A stretch of 64,000 nt of DNA from Isoetes taiwanensis (lineage: Eukaryota > Streptophyta > Lycopodiopsida > Isoetales > Isoetaceae), in assembly GCA_021234155.1 (NCBI GenBank), contig JAJEKV010000048.1, positions 2,652,841-2,716,840 of the forward strand, read 5' to 3'. The notes under the pieces are model-generated. The model searched no databases. It was not told where the DNA came from and was given only the letters and a program-made list of their open reading frames with translations. Below are positions 45,547-55,240 of the stretch, in pieces (the first letter of the stretch is position 1; the number at the start of each line of letters is the position of its first letter). Made by a program: the position numbers and the translations under genes.

Positions 45547-48500
45547 TTGTCCTTATTTACGTTGCTCGGCCATTGGTTATGGTAGACATACTTACTGAAT
45601 ATATGGCCAATTGGGATACCATGATGTACGAAGAAATTTTATTCTGACTAAACAGAAATTTTGATTGTTATTTCACCCAACCCCAGTTTAAAGATTCTGA
45701 GAATATTGTCCTTGTTCTGCTTGCAACATGTATTATATGGTTTAGCTTCTCTATACAGTGTCTTTCTTGCTAGCTTCTTATTTTATAAAACAGAATAAAA
45801 TGGTTCGATGGCTTAGTAGGGTTTTCCTGCTGATAAATGAAGGAAAAGGACAAAACTTTGCCAAACAGCGAATGCAAAAGTTGTAAAATGAAGTTGTAAA
45901 AAATTCAGGAAACAGCAAGGAGGCAACTGAGGGAGGACCTTTGCCTTCCAAGACAAGGTTTAATGTCATGGAGAAGCCAGCATTTGATGTAAAATTATCA
46001 ATACAGCAGCTTCAAGTTATGCGAGCAATTGCAGCTAGGAAATTAGCTTTTGTAACAGGTTTAGTAGGTACAGTAAAGAGTATGCTATTCAGCTATTGTA
46101 GTGTTGAAGCATGTGTATGGTTCACATGCTGTATATAGCATCTACAAGCCTCGCTGCATGTGCTCTGGGTGAAACCAAAATACATTCCTTTGTGGGCATT
46201 GAATTGGGTACAGGAAATAAGGGTCTTCTTGGCAAGGTTGCCTCTCATAAGGAATCACAAAATTGCCGAAAAAATGCAAAGCTGGCTATTGATAAAGTAA
46301 GCATGGTGGATGGTAAACTATTTGATAAGCTGATTGTGCTGGAAGAAAAATAAGATCATTGTACCAAACCATCTGGGAGCGTATAACTTGTTGTCACAGG
46401 AGAAATTTCCAGGTAGTACCTGTGCGCCATAAGAAGGAAGCAAAGTATTTTGCATTTAATTTTCATTGCTGGGAAATCGTCTTGATCTCCAAGTTGAGTT
46501 AATTGTCTCCATGCTAAATGAGATACAAAAAGGAAAATGCTCTGTGTGACTTTATCGTCGAAAGATTATCCAAATGTAAAGTTTTAAAGTATAATACCCC
46601 CACAAGATTATTTCCTCACAAGAAGTTGTGGGTGATGGGAATCAGAAGCTGAGAGAGCTGGGCAAAGAGGTAGCTACATATGTAGCACAGGGATGTACAA
46701 ACAGTAAATGCTGTAAATGATTGTGCTATGGTACCTGATGAAAATACAGAGCTTCAAGATGAAGTTCCAGAGGAGGTCTTGGCAGTGGACCAACCCAAAA
46801 AGGAAATGGAGGAGTCCGTTGACATTCCTGTTGTAATATCAGGTGTAGCTGAAAGATCTTTTGGTGAATGTGCTGGAGTAGATGTCTTCCCTGAAAATGA
46901 AGAATTTAACTGCTTGGATATGGGGAAAATGTTTCATGAAAATCAATACCTGGCACTTATGAGTATCCCTTGGCAACAAGTCGAGCTTTGAACACGTCGA
47001 TCTTTACTTCTTCATTGTACTTTACTTTACAAACTCACTTGCAGGGTACTAGCTTTCTGTTTGAAGGGAGCTTGCACTGTCCCATGTATCATATTTTAGC
47101 AGGGGACTATTTTCTTCTTGCATGGCTTTGCTCCATTCATTTTTCCTGGAACTCTTCATGGCTTCCTTGTAACGTGTTGGCTCATCAAAGATCACATTGA
47201 TGTAGAAGGCAATGTATAAGGAAGTTTTCGCAGATCTTGATATAGTATGCTATTTTCGTTTTGGGGTTGGGGAGGGTTTTCAGGCAGTGGCTAGGACTAT
47301 GATTTCCGTATAGTATTGTATAAAAAACAGTATAATTTGCCATGTGGGAGCAGCTTGAGTGTTTTCTGCTATTTTGGGTGGCTTGGAACTCCCTTTTGCA
47401 TGGATCTACTAGGGGATGGTACGAGAATAGAAGGCACGCAATGTGCACATGGGCATGTCTGTTGGGAAGACAGGTGTGCATGGCATGTCGGTTTGAGAGA
47501 AAGGTGAGAAACAGTCCGGTTGTTGAGCGGTGTTTACACTCTGCGCGATGGGGCAGAGAGATGACAGGGCAGAGAGCTGGGGCAGTTCGTGGAGGCTGGA
47601 TAGAGGGGCAGCTTGTTGAGGGCTGCCGATTCCAGTCCATGTTGAGAGATGCATTGAGATGGAGATGCATTGAGATGCAGGCTGGCAGATGCATTGAGGT
47701 TTGGGTTCAAAGGCGGTGCTGGTGGGTTCAAATTCGGTGCTTCCCATTGCCATTGGCACAAGAGGTGTTAATTGTGAAGGCAGCAGGATTCCGGCTTAGA
47801 GTGCATGGTCGATTCAGAATGCAGGTGTGCCGATTGCAGATTTCGATTGCAGAGCCGAGTAGCAGGGACAGTTCTGGTGAGGCACAGGCTGATTCCAAGC
47901 GGATTCGTAAGTGTGCTGTTCAGAGGGCGGGAGCGTTTTGGGAGAGCAAAGGAGCTATGGTCTAATACTGTGGCAGGGGTGGTTTTATCTGATCGATGCC
48001 AAGCTTTGTAGTGTGGTTCAGCAGTGCAGGCTTCATGCTGACGATCTTCCAACCCTGCTTGTCCTAATTTTTGGCAGTGGTAGAGGATTGATCTGTGGAG
48101 GGAGAGGATGCAGTGGTCCGGCAGCAGGCTGCTTGAACGGAGTCTTCATTGTGACTATTGGTTTTTTTTTCGGTTTTGGCTTCTTTATTTTGCTTCTTTC
48201 TTGTGCTTCAACCATATGGTCGATCGGCACTATAGGAAGTGGTTTCTTATCTTTGGGTGAAAATCTTAATGGCCATTGATCTGGCACAATACCAGGGATA
48301 TCCCACAGATCAATGGCTCTGAATAAAACCTGGAGCAAAACCGATAAACATAGCAATAAACGAACTGAGTATCACGTCAACTGGGGAGGGAGTTTTCGCA
48401 GATCTTGATTCTAAGTATGCATGCATCTTATCTATAACCTTTTTAGATCTAGTAGACCTTCTGAAGGGAACTGCAGTCAGGTCTTCATTATCATCTAGAT

Positions 48501-49017
48501 CTGTCTCCTCAGGCACCTAGGTCCGCTGCATCATCAATGGTTGTGTCATGTGCATGTTGTGATGCATTAGAAAGGGTGTTGTTATTGTATGGTGCATCAT
48601 ATGCCTCTTCATTTTCTTCATCTTGTGATTCATATCATTCAATTATAGAGATGCATTGTGTTTTTATCAAATTTTACAGTTCTAAAATCAATAAAGGTGA
48701 TTGGAAATCTTGGAGGCAATTTCAATTTTAGAAAACAAAAATAGCAATAAAAAATCGAATTTCTTGACTCTTGAAGAACCGGGCTACAGTGTGTGCATGT
48801 GTTGAGCCCCGATAAAGAAAACTAAAACACCAACGAAATCAATCATTCTTGCTTCTTCGATATGTTCAAGGTTTGAATTGAACCAATGGATTGTGTTTCT
48901 TTTTCCTATTTGCAACATTCAATTTGTGAGTTATTAGCATATTTGAATGCCTTGCCTTATGAATTATGAATTGGGCATGGAAAATTCATTCCACTGATAT
49001 GTTTGAGTCCAGTGTTT
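45547..49017. other. Region with unassigned open frames and decayed coding-like sequence
   Basis: An acidic 87-codon frame at 46728-46991 (plus; ELQDEVPEEVLAVDQPKKEM) and 65 codons at 45941-46138 (IQQLQVMRAIAARKLAFVTG) look coding-like but match no family I know. A GC-richer part (47340-48300) has open frames on both strands and a GAGATGCATTGAGATG minisatellite near 47643-47700. A minus-strand stretch at 48310-48516 reads AVPFRRSTRSKKVIDKMHAY, possibly a copia-type polyprotein spacer. TTTCGCAGATCTTGAT repeats at 47226 and 48394. Confidence 0.35.
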
Positions 49018-49070
49018 TGGGTTGCCCCTAAGGGGAAAACCCTCATCCATGTGGGTTTGTGGCATATTCC
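49018..49070. repeat. Third copy of the palindromic terminus
   Basis: GGGTTGCCCCTAAGGGG, AAAACCCTC, GTGGCATATTCC and AAGTATATG follow the order of the 44624 copy in the same orientation. Confidence 0.7.
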
Positions 49071-49310
49071 AAGTATATGTCAGTAGACTTTGAAGTGTCA
49101 TTTAAGCCATTTCACGGTAGCATTGTTTCTCAAATTTTCTTATGATCGTATATACTTTTGCTCATGTCAAACTGTAATTAGACATGAAATTCTGATTTTA
49201 GCAGAAGGTTTAGGCAGCAAAGATTCAGAGAGAAAACATTCATGATAATCCAACATGATGATTCACGAAATAATATAAAGCATCCAGTCAATATTTACAA
49301 AGGACTATAT

Positions 49311-49742
49311 TCATTTGTGTTTTGCCCTCAGTTTGACTCCAAGGACCCTTTCCATCTTAGATATGATCTGTTGATTAGGAATTGCTTTGCCAGATTCATA
49401 CTCCTGCACAACCTGAGGCCTTTCATTGATCTGCTGAGCAAGCTGGGCCTGAGTAAGCTTTTTTTCAAGTCTGGCCTTCTGAATTGCATGCTTCAATTCT
49501 GTAGAAACCTTCTCATGAGCAAGGGCCTCTGTTTCTTCATCAAGTTTTCTGGTATTCAGAGTTGTGGTTGGCTTCTTGTTGCTTCCTCCTGCAAATTTCT
49601 TGATGGCCTCGACTTCTGCCCCACTTCTCAGAGCTGCATTTACAACCTTTGGATCGCGAGATTCCGAAGGTTTTGTGCCTCTTTTCTGGATAACCACAGG
49701 ATTCCAATCCTGGGTAATAGTTCCTCCTGGTCTCACTGGCAT
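49311..49742 (-). CDS. MBF1: Multiprotein bridging factor 1 (MBF1c-type transcriptional co-activator)
   Basis: A single uninterrupted coding exon of 143 residues, the usual length. The N-terminal MBF1 domain starts MPVRPGGTITQDWNPVVIQK. Residues 30-57 (DPKVVNAALRSGAEVEAIKK, then GSNKK) resemble the heat-responsive MBF1c class more than MBF1a/b. The Cro/C1-type helix-turn-helix is residues 84-139 (IQKARLEKKLTQAQLAQQIN, VVQEYESGKAIPNQ, ERVLGVKLR). MBF1 bridges TBP and bZIP-type factors in the nucleus. The ATG at 49742 is chosen because AG acceptor and polypyrimidine tract lie just upstream (intron 49756-50147, donor GTAAGT); an in-frame ATG at 49811 lies inside that intron. It is divergent from the remorin-like gene. 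Confidence 0.92.
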   Translation of the reverse strand: MPVRPGGTITQDWNPVVIQKRGTKPSESRDPKVVNAALRSGAEVEAIKKFAGGSNKKPTTTLNTRKLDEETEALAHEKVSTELKHAIQKARLEKKLTQAQLAQQINERPQVVQEYESGKAIPNQQIISKMERVLGVKLRAKHK

Positions 49743-50300
49743 TAGAACTTTGTTTCTGAAAGTAAAAAAACTCACATTACTAATCTGAGAGAAGAGAACC
49801 TGAAAAAACATTGCCTCGAACTTTCAGAACCGTGTACTAAGGGTTAAGAATCAGGCTCCCTTTTGACAAAACTCATCAAAGTTTAAAAATTTCCGTAGTT
49901 TCAAAAATTAACAGTCCAAAAAATCCCATAACAAAAAACATGGTAAATGTATCGCACTAGCGTGCTTTGCATCAAGAAATTCAAAGAAAGTAAATCAAAG
50001 GGAAGCCACAAACACTGAAAGCAATACCAGTACATATAAATCCTATTCAAAAACATAAAAAAATGCGACTGATTATCTGAAAAAATCAGGCAAATACAGT
50101 ATGTAAGAGAGAGAGATCAAAGATCATGATCGAAAACCAAAACTTACAGAAAGAAAACGGGATGAAGGAAGAATTAAATGAAGGGGAACTTGGGGCGCAA
50201 AATAACGCAACGATTTGCCTTGCCCAACCCGATCGGCTACTGTTCCGACACTTAGAATCTGCGAACAAATTTGGGAACGCGAGAAATGACAGGCTCTTCC

Positions 50301-50341
50301 TCTTAAATAGTAGTTTGAAGATGGAGCTTTCTGGAACGTTC
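50301..50341 (-). promoter_or_regulatory. MBF1 core promoter with heat-shock element and TATA box
   Basis: TTC-tg-GAA-cg-TTC at 50329-50341 is a perfect three-unit heat-shock element. TATTTAAGA (minus strand, about 50309-50301) lies about 20 bp downstream and could serve as TATA box, placing a start near 50270-50280. That fits the 5'-UTR exon ending at 50148. Heat induction of MBF1c genes is established in flowering plants; here it is inferred. Confidence 0.65.
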
Positions 50342-50353
50342 TGTACCGAACAA

Positions 50354-50412
50354 GGGACCCAGTCTAACGCGACCCTACCAAATAAGGGACCCAGTCTAAT
50401 GCGACCCTCCAC
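50354..50412. repeat. Tandem duplication in the MBF1 upstream region
   Basis: AAGGGACCCAGTCTAA(C/T)GCG, ACCCT(A/C)C occurs twice, about 32 bp apart. Confidence 0.85.
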
Positions 50413-50882
50413 AGCTGTACCTAACCATGGTTACAAGCCAACTTCCCGCCACGTGTCGCCATTCTAGACCGAAACGTACATGCGAAGTTCTACTCCGGAA
50501 CTATCTGCATTTTTTTCTTCAATTCTGTAAGCTTTCTTCGCCGGAGCTCCAAATCTTCTGTGGCCGTTTCTTCAAAAGCTTGTGTGTAAATTATTTCCTT
50601 GTGTTTTTCCAGTTTTGTAGGTTTAAATCTTTGCTTCTGCACTTTTCTTTCACAAATTTCTTTGCATCTTTGTATTCTCCATTTTATATTCATCAAGAAA
50701 CTTGCATTTGTCTCTTATGCCTTCAATTCGAATTCGCAGGCCAAATTTGTTCATTCTTGTAAGAAATGTTTTCTTTGAGAAATTTCTTTGGAGCTCTGTT
50801 AAATTTATCAGGAAACTTTTGCATTTTGTTTTCCAGGGTATTAATTCGAGTTCTAGGTCAAAAATTTTGAATTTAGAACAAA

Positions 50883-51811
50883 ATGTCAATCCCTCATCCA
50901 CCTCTTGAACCTTCCGACAATCCGACTCCGGCATTGGCATTAGAAGGCCGTCAACAAGATGTTTCTACTCCAGGAAGTCCTTTTAATCGCAAAGCAGAGG
51001 CTTACAAAGAAGCTCATCAAAGTAGAGTGGAAGCCGAGGTCCAGGCATACCTCGACGCTGAAACTAGAAAAACTGACGCCAAGGTTCATAAATTAGAGGT
51101 TAGTTATGGATTATGCTTGCTTCTGAGATTTTATTTGCTTATGTATAATCAAAACAAAGTGCAGCATCAGTTTTTGAATTTGAATGACAAATTTGGGTGC
51201 CGAACTAGCAGCAAATAAAGCTAGATTTTTATAAGTTTTGCTGCAAGAATGTAACCAATGTTGTGTATTGATTAGGCAAGAACTGAGAGGCATTAGGATG
51301 CAAGAGGAAGCTAAAGCCATTGAATCTTTAAAGAGGGAGGAGAAGCATGCTGATGAGCTAGTTCGCGAAGCAGAGGTGTCATTTTTCATTCTACTAAGCA
51401 TACCTTATGTAAAGTCATTACAGCATATAATTATCTAAATTCAAACGAATAAAATGTTCTAGGTTAAAGCAGATAAGATACAAGCAAAAGCTCGCCAGGA
51501 TGCTTTGAAGATAAAAGCCCAAGCTGAAGAACAAACAGAAAAGACCGTAGCTGAAGCTCACAAAAAGGCTGAGATGGTATTCTAATGGCATTTTAATGCA
51601 TATTATTTTTCTGATGATAGTTTAAACAAGAGCGTAAATTCTTGGGTGTTTATTTTAACAACAGGAGAAGGCTAGATTAATTGAATCATCCAAGATAGAA
51701 AAGGCTGATATAGTCGATAAGGTTGAAGAGCTTCTTGCTCGTGGAGAGTTTCCACCGGAGGAACACAAAGGTCTTATGCATAAAATTAAGGATAAGGTAG
51801 TGGGAAGTTGA
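50883..51811 (+). CDS. Remorin-like coiled-coil protein
   Basis: Exons with good signals: 50883-51098 (start MSIPHPPLEPSDNPTPALAL, ending TDAKVHKLE at GTTAGT), about 51274-51375, 51463-51576 and 51665-51811 (stop TGA). A Pro-rich N terminus precedes a long Glu/Lys/Ala coiled coil (KAEAYKEAHQSRVEAEVQAY, RMQEEAKAIESLKREEKHAD, VKADKIQAKARQDALKIKAQ). The end reads VEELLARGEFPPEE, resembling the remorin C-terminal coiled coil and its ATGKLP-like end, but without the Cys-rich membrane anchor. Problem: exon 1 ends in phase 0 while the only open frame of exon 2 needs two bases from before. A small unseen exon (one candidate is 51179-51210) or a defect is required. Family assignment is tentative. Confidence 0.55.
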
Positions 51812-52195
51812 TCCATTGTACCTCATTTCATTTGTAAAAGATGGTGCCTTGAATAGATTTATTCCTTGACCTAAGGTTTTATGGCATCGATTATTGGGGT
51901 AGTATCCATTAAAGTTTTTTGTTAACAGCCTAACAATTTGCTTTACATTTGGCAATCATTTAGCAACCCTTAACCTTGGGCCTTTTGATCTGGTTGATTA
52001 TTATGCCCATTTGTTTCAACCGACTAAGTCCTTTGGAGCAGTTGATAAACAAGCTGCGTAGTGTTGAATTTAGCTTTGGATGGTGATAAATTACTCTAGG
52101 GGCTGATAAATTAGGCTAGGAAGTTGATAATCAAGGAAGTTGATAATCAAGGCTATGTACAAGATTTGAAGCTGGTAACTGAGGTTTGGTGTTCA
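51812..52195. other. 3' flank of the remorin-like gene
   Basis: Non-coding; GAAGTTGATAATCAAGG repeats in tandem near 52130-52155. Confidence 0.45.
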
Positions 52196-52590
52196 TGATT
52201 GATAGCCTGTTGGTTAGGGTAAAAATCCAAGCAATGGATTTAAGATATCAATCATAAAAATCCAAGGAGGCTTGGTGTTCATGATTGATGGCCGATTAAA
52301 GTTTGATCACATGATGTCTCAATCATAAAAATCCAAGCTATCATAAAAAAAATCCAAGCTAGCAACAAGCTAAAAATGTCAGTCAATCATAAAAATCCAA
52401 GGAGGCTTGGCGTTCATGATTGACGCCTGTTGGTTACGGTTTGGTCACATGCGGGCTAAAGATGTCATCAATCATAAAACTCCAAGCTAGCAAGGGGCTA
52501 AAGATGTCGACAATCATAAAAATCCAAGAGGCACATGCTAAATCCAAGCTAGCAGCAAGCTAAAAATGTTGTCAATCATAAAAATATGCT
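52196..52590. repeat. Irregular minisatellite of AATCATAAAAATCCAAG units
   Basis: AATCATAAAAATCCAAG or a close variant recurs at least seven times. It alternates with CTAGCA(A/G)(C/G)AAGCTAAAAATGT and GGAGGCTTGG(T/C)GTTCATGAT blocks. Spacing is uneven, so this is not a CRISPR-type array. Confidence 0.85.
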
Positions 52591-52734
52591 AAATTTTCCA
52601 TTGTCTCGTGCCTTCAATGGAAGCATTCTTTTCACTGGGGATTAACAGGATGATGACATATGGCAATTTTTTTTGCCACTTGGCAACCTTGTAATGGATC
52701 AGAAAAAGAGAACGAAAATTTCTTACATCTGTCA

Positions 52735-52815
52735 GTTCTTGCAACGTGACATGGTACTTTGGCAGGGACACGTGACATGGTACTTTGACATGATACTTTG
52801 GCAGGGACATGTGAC
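52735..52815. repeat. Short tandem ACATGGTACTTTG-type repeats
   Basis: CGTGACATGGTACTTTGGCA, GGGACACGTGACATGG and GATACTTTGGCAGGGACATG form three diverged units. Confidence 0.8.
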
Positions 52816-53797
52816 CCTGACTAACATTTAGCGTTAATGTCAAAAAGGAAAATCCATGTTGATGGTATCATGTGGGATTAACCACCCTTGCACTATTACA
52901 GCCTGTAAATGGGCTTACCCCTCCAGGCTCGTCCAATCACTGGATGTAATAGCCTCGTAAGAGTGCTTAACTTCTTTTTAACCAACAAGTTCTCTGTAAA
53001 TTTAGATCTTGACCATTGAATACATAATAGTTATCTCGAACAGTTTTTGGTTATAGTATGTAGGCAAAGAATATTTCTAATTGTCCATTTCGACCATTCT
53101 ACAGATACAAAGGATTTGACTGGTAGGGTCGACAAAGATTGCGAGAGGATAGCAGATTGTGTAGAAGAGGGTAGCTGCCTAGCCATGTTTTGCTCCAATC
53201 TGTCTGTTTTGTTAAAACGTCTTGATTTTGCAACAAAAAGAGATGTTGAAAGGGGATTGAAATAGCCCAGGGATTAATTTGCCCCAGATCTCCTGTTAAA
53301 GGGGTTAAACCCTTGTGAGAGCCATGTCGTTAAAAGGGGTTAAACCGTTGTGAGAGCCCATTACGACAAATAAATTGGTGAGCTTAGAGGAGCAAGCCCA
53401 TTTAATTTTCCCGTAATGGACTTTTCCCGTAATAGACTAATAAAATCAAATCACCAAGGCAAATTGAAGTAAATCACCATGTGGTAAAAAATTCTAGATA
53501 CTTTTATAATATGCTTATTTAGGTAACTTTGGTAGATGAACACTGATATTTTGGTAACATTGTGAAGCCTTGCTTAAGCCTTATGCCTTTACTTAGGTGA
53601 TTTTAACCTACCCTTTACTTATATTGGCAGTGCCATGGACTTACTTTTAGATTCATGATACTATCGAATATTTTTATTTAGCCTAAAAAGGATTTTTATG
53701 CAGAAAGCTTAAAGTTAGAGCTTGCAAATTCGTCAATTACATAATAAGACATATTTGCAACACAGGCGCTATCATGTTATTTAACACCCCACCCTCC

Positions 53798-53829
<32 letters not shown>

Positions 53830-54799
53830 TAAATAAATAAATCTTGTACAATGAACAATCCATCTTTGTTAGTAATAATCGAAAAAGATACTAAGGTTTT
53901 AATCAAAGAAGCAAAGCTATACACTATCTCCACAAGAAATTTTGCAAGAAGTAGATTTGCCATAATTGTATTGGATTTCTTGGTGGGTTAGGAATCTAAA
54001 CAAAAATTTGAGAAATATCTTCTTTCTAAAGAGGGATGTTGTAGGGACTTTCAAGAAGCATGCAATATGATTCAATGTTTCTACATTTAAGATTTAAGTT
54101 GCTGAAGCTTAGAATAAAAAGAAGCGTCAACAAAGACCTACACAAAATTGTAAGAAATCGTGTCAATAATGTATAATAAAACACCAAGTGCCTTTTGAAA
54201 ATTCTCATATTGAATTGACTGCTTCATCCAAATATAACAATTAGAGGATAAAAAATGGATGAATTCGTGTTGCCTTACGTCCATCAGTCGTGATTTTCAG
54301 CTCGAGAAACTGGCAAGCGATAGCGATACTCACTGGCGGCGGCTGAAACCACTTCTATCGGGCAGTTACTAAGCACAAAAAGTTTATGATGACTATTTCT
54401 TAGTCATCATACATTACATTTAATGCAGTAAAATACTTTAGGGTTACAAGTACTTTATTATGGTGATTGTCATCGTGGGGCAATGGACTTGTGAGCTAAG
54501 GAGTCCGTTCAAATTTAAAGCTAGTTCCCGAGGAGTTTGTTCGAACTTAAAGCTACTAATGCAACCATCTACAATCACTTAGTCTATTACATAATCCCAA
54601 AGATTATTTATAGAAAAGGGCAAATTATTATAGGGTTACACATCATGTAATACTTTTGGAGCTTGTGCCAGGCAAGCCAACATTGTTCTGAGCGAAGAAA
54701 GAGAGTATATTGAAGAAAAAAATGGATGATGTGACTCTCAAGTCGACATACATTTAAAAATACTATTGTCGCAAGCAAAAGTTATAAGAGTTTGACAAT
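52816..54799. other. Intergenic, no gene recognised
   Basis: Contains a duplication of GGGGTTAAACC(C/G)TTGTGAGAGCC (53298 and 53337) and an A run (53799-53826). Open frames such as 53047-53265 show no known domain. Confidence 0.45.
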
Positions 54800-55240
54800 T
54801 AAATTGCAATTGTGACGTTCCACGTATTTATATGCTATATATACAGATACATGATACGTCACCAGGGGTACGCGATGGTACATTGGCCATTATTGAATAA
54901 GCCAAAAGGGGTTAAAGTTAGCTATGTTGATTGCCATTTAATTAAGTAAGCTAAATACCCAAGATTAGTTAATTAATATTTAATTATATTAACTAATTAG
55001 TAATTAAATGCCACTTGGGCCAAATCGATTGGCCCAAGAGAACTTGTTATTTCTGGCCTAATCAAATTGGATCTTCATCCTTAATTTGCTCCAATTGGAT
55101 TTGGGGGCAATTGGAGAAGGAGGAGGAGCCTATTCAACCAGCAGATCATGGAGAACCTGAGAGATGGAAGATCTAGCTCAAGTATCAGTTAGTAGGCTTA
55201 GTTAGCTTGAGGATTGTAGATAAAGATTAACCCTTGGTTG
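54800..55240 (+). other. LTR-like promoter region next to the L1 insertion
   Basis: Has TATATGCTATATATAC (about 54830) followed by a GC-richer transcribed-looking leader, CTTGGGCC...GGCCCAAG inverted block (about 55014-55036) and GAGGAGGAG. It resembles a solo LTR, interrupted at 55241. No second copy was found to prove it. Confidence 0.3.

Noticed and set aside
47342-47965. 207-codon plus-strand ORF and its overlapping partners
   Set aside because: Open in several frames on both strands, low-complexity GATGCATTGAGATG repeats inside, no family similarity.
49743-49811. Upstream in-frame ATG giving MBF1 a 23-residue hydrophobic N terminus
   Set aside because: It lies within an intron: a pyrimidine tract and AG precede 49755, and MBF1 proteins start at the MPxRxGG motif.
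52196-52590. CRISPR-like array
   Set aside because: Units and spacings are irregular, the spacers are themselves repeated, and the context is a plant nuclear genome.
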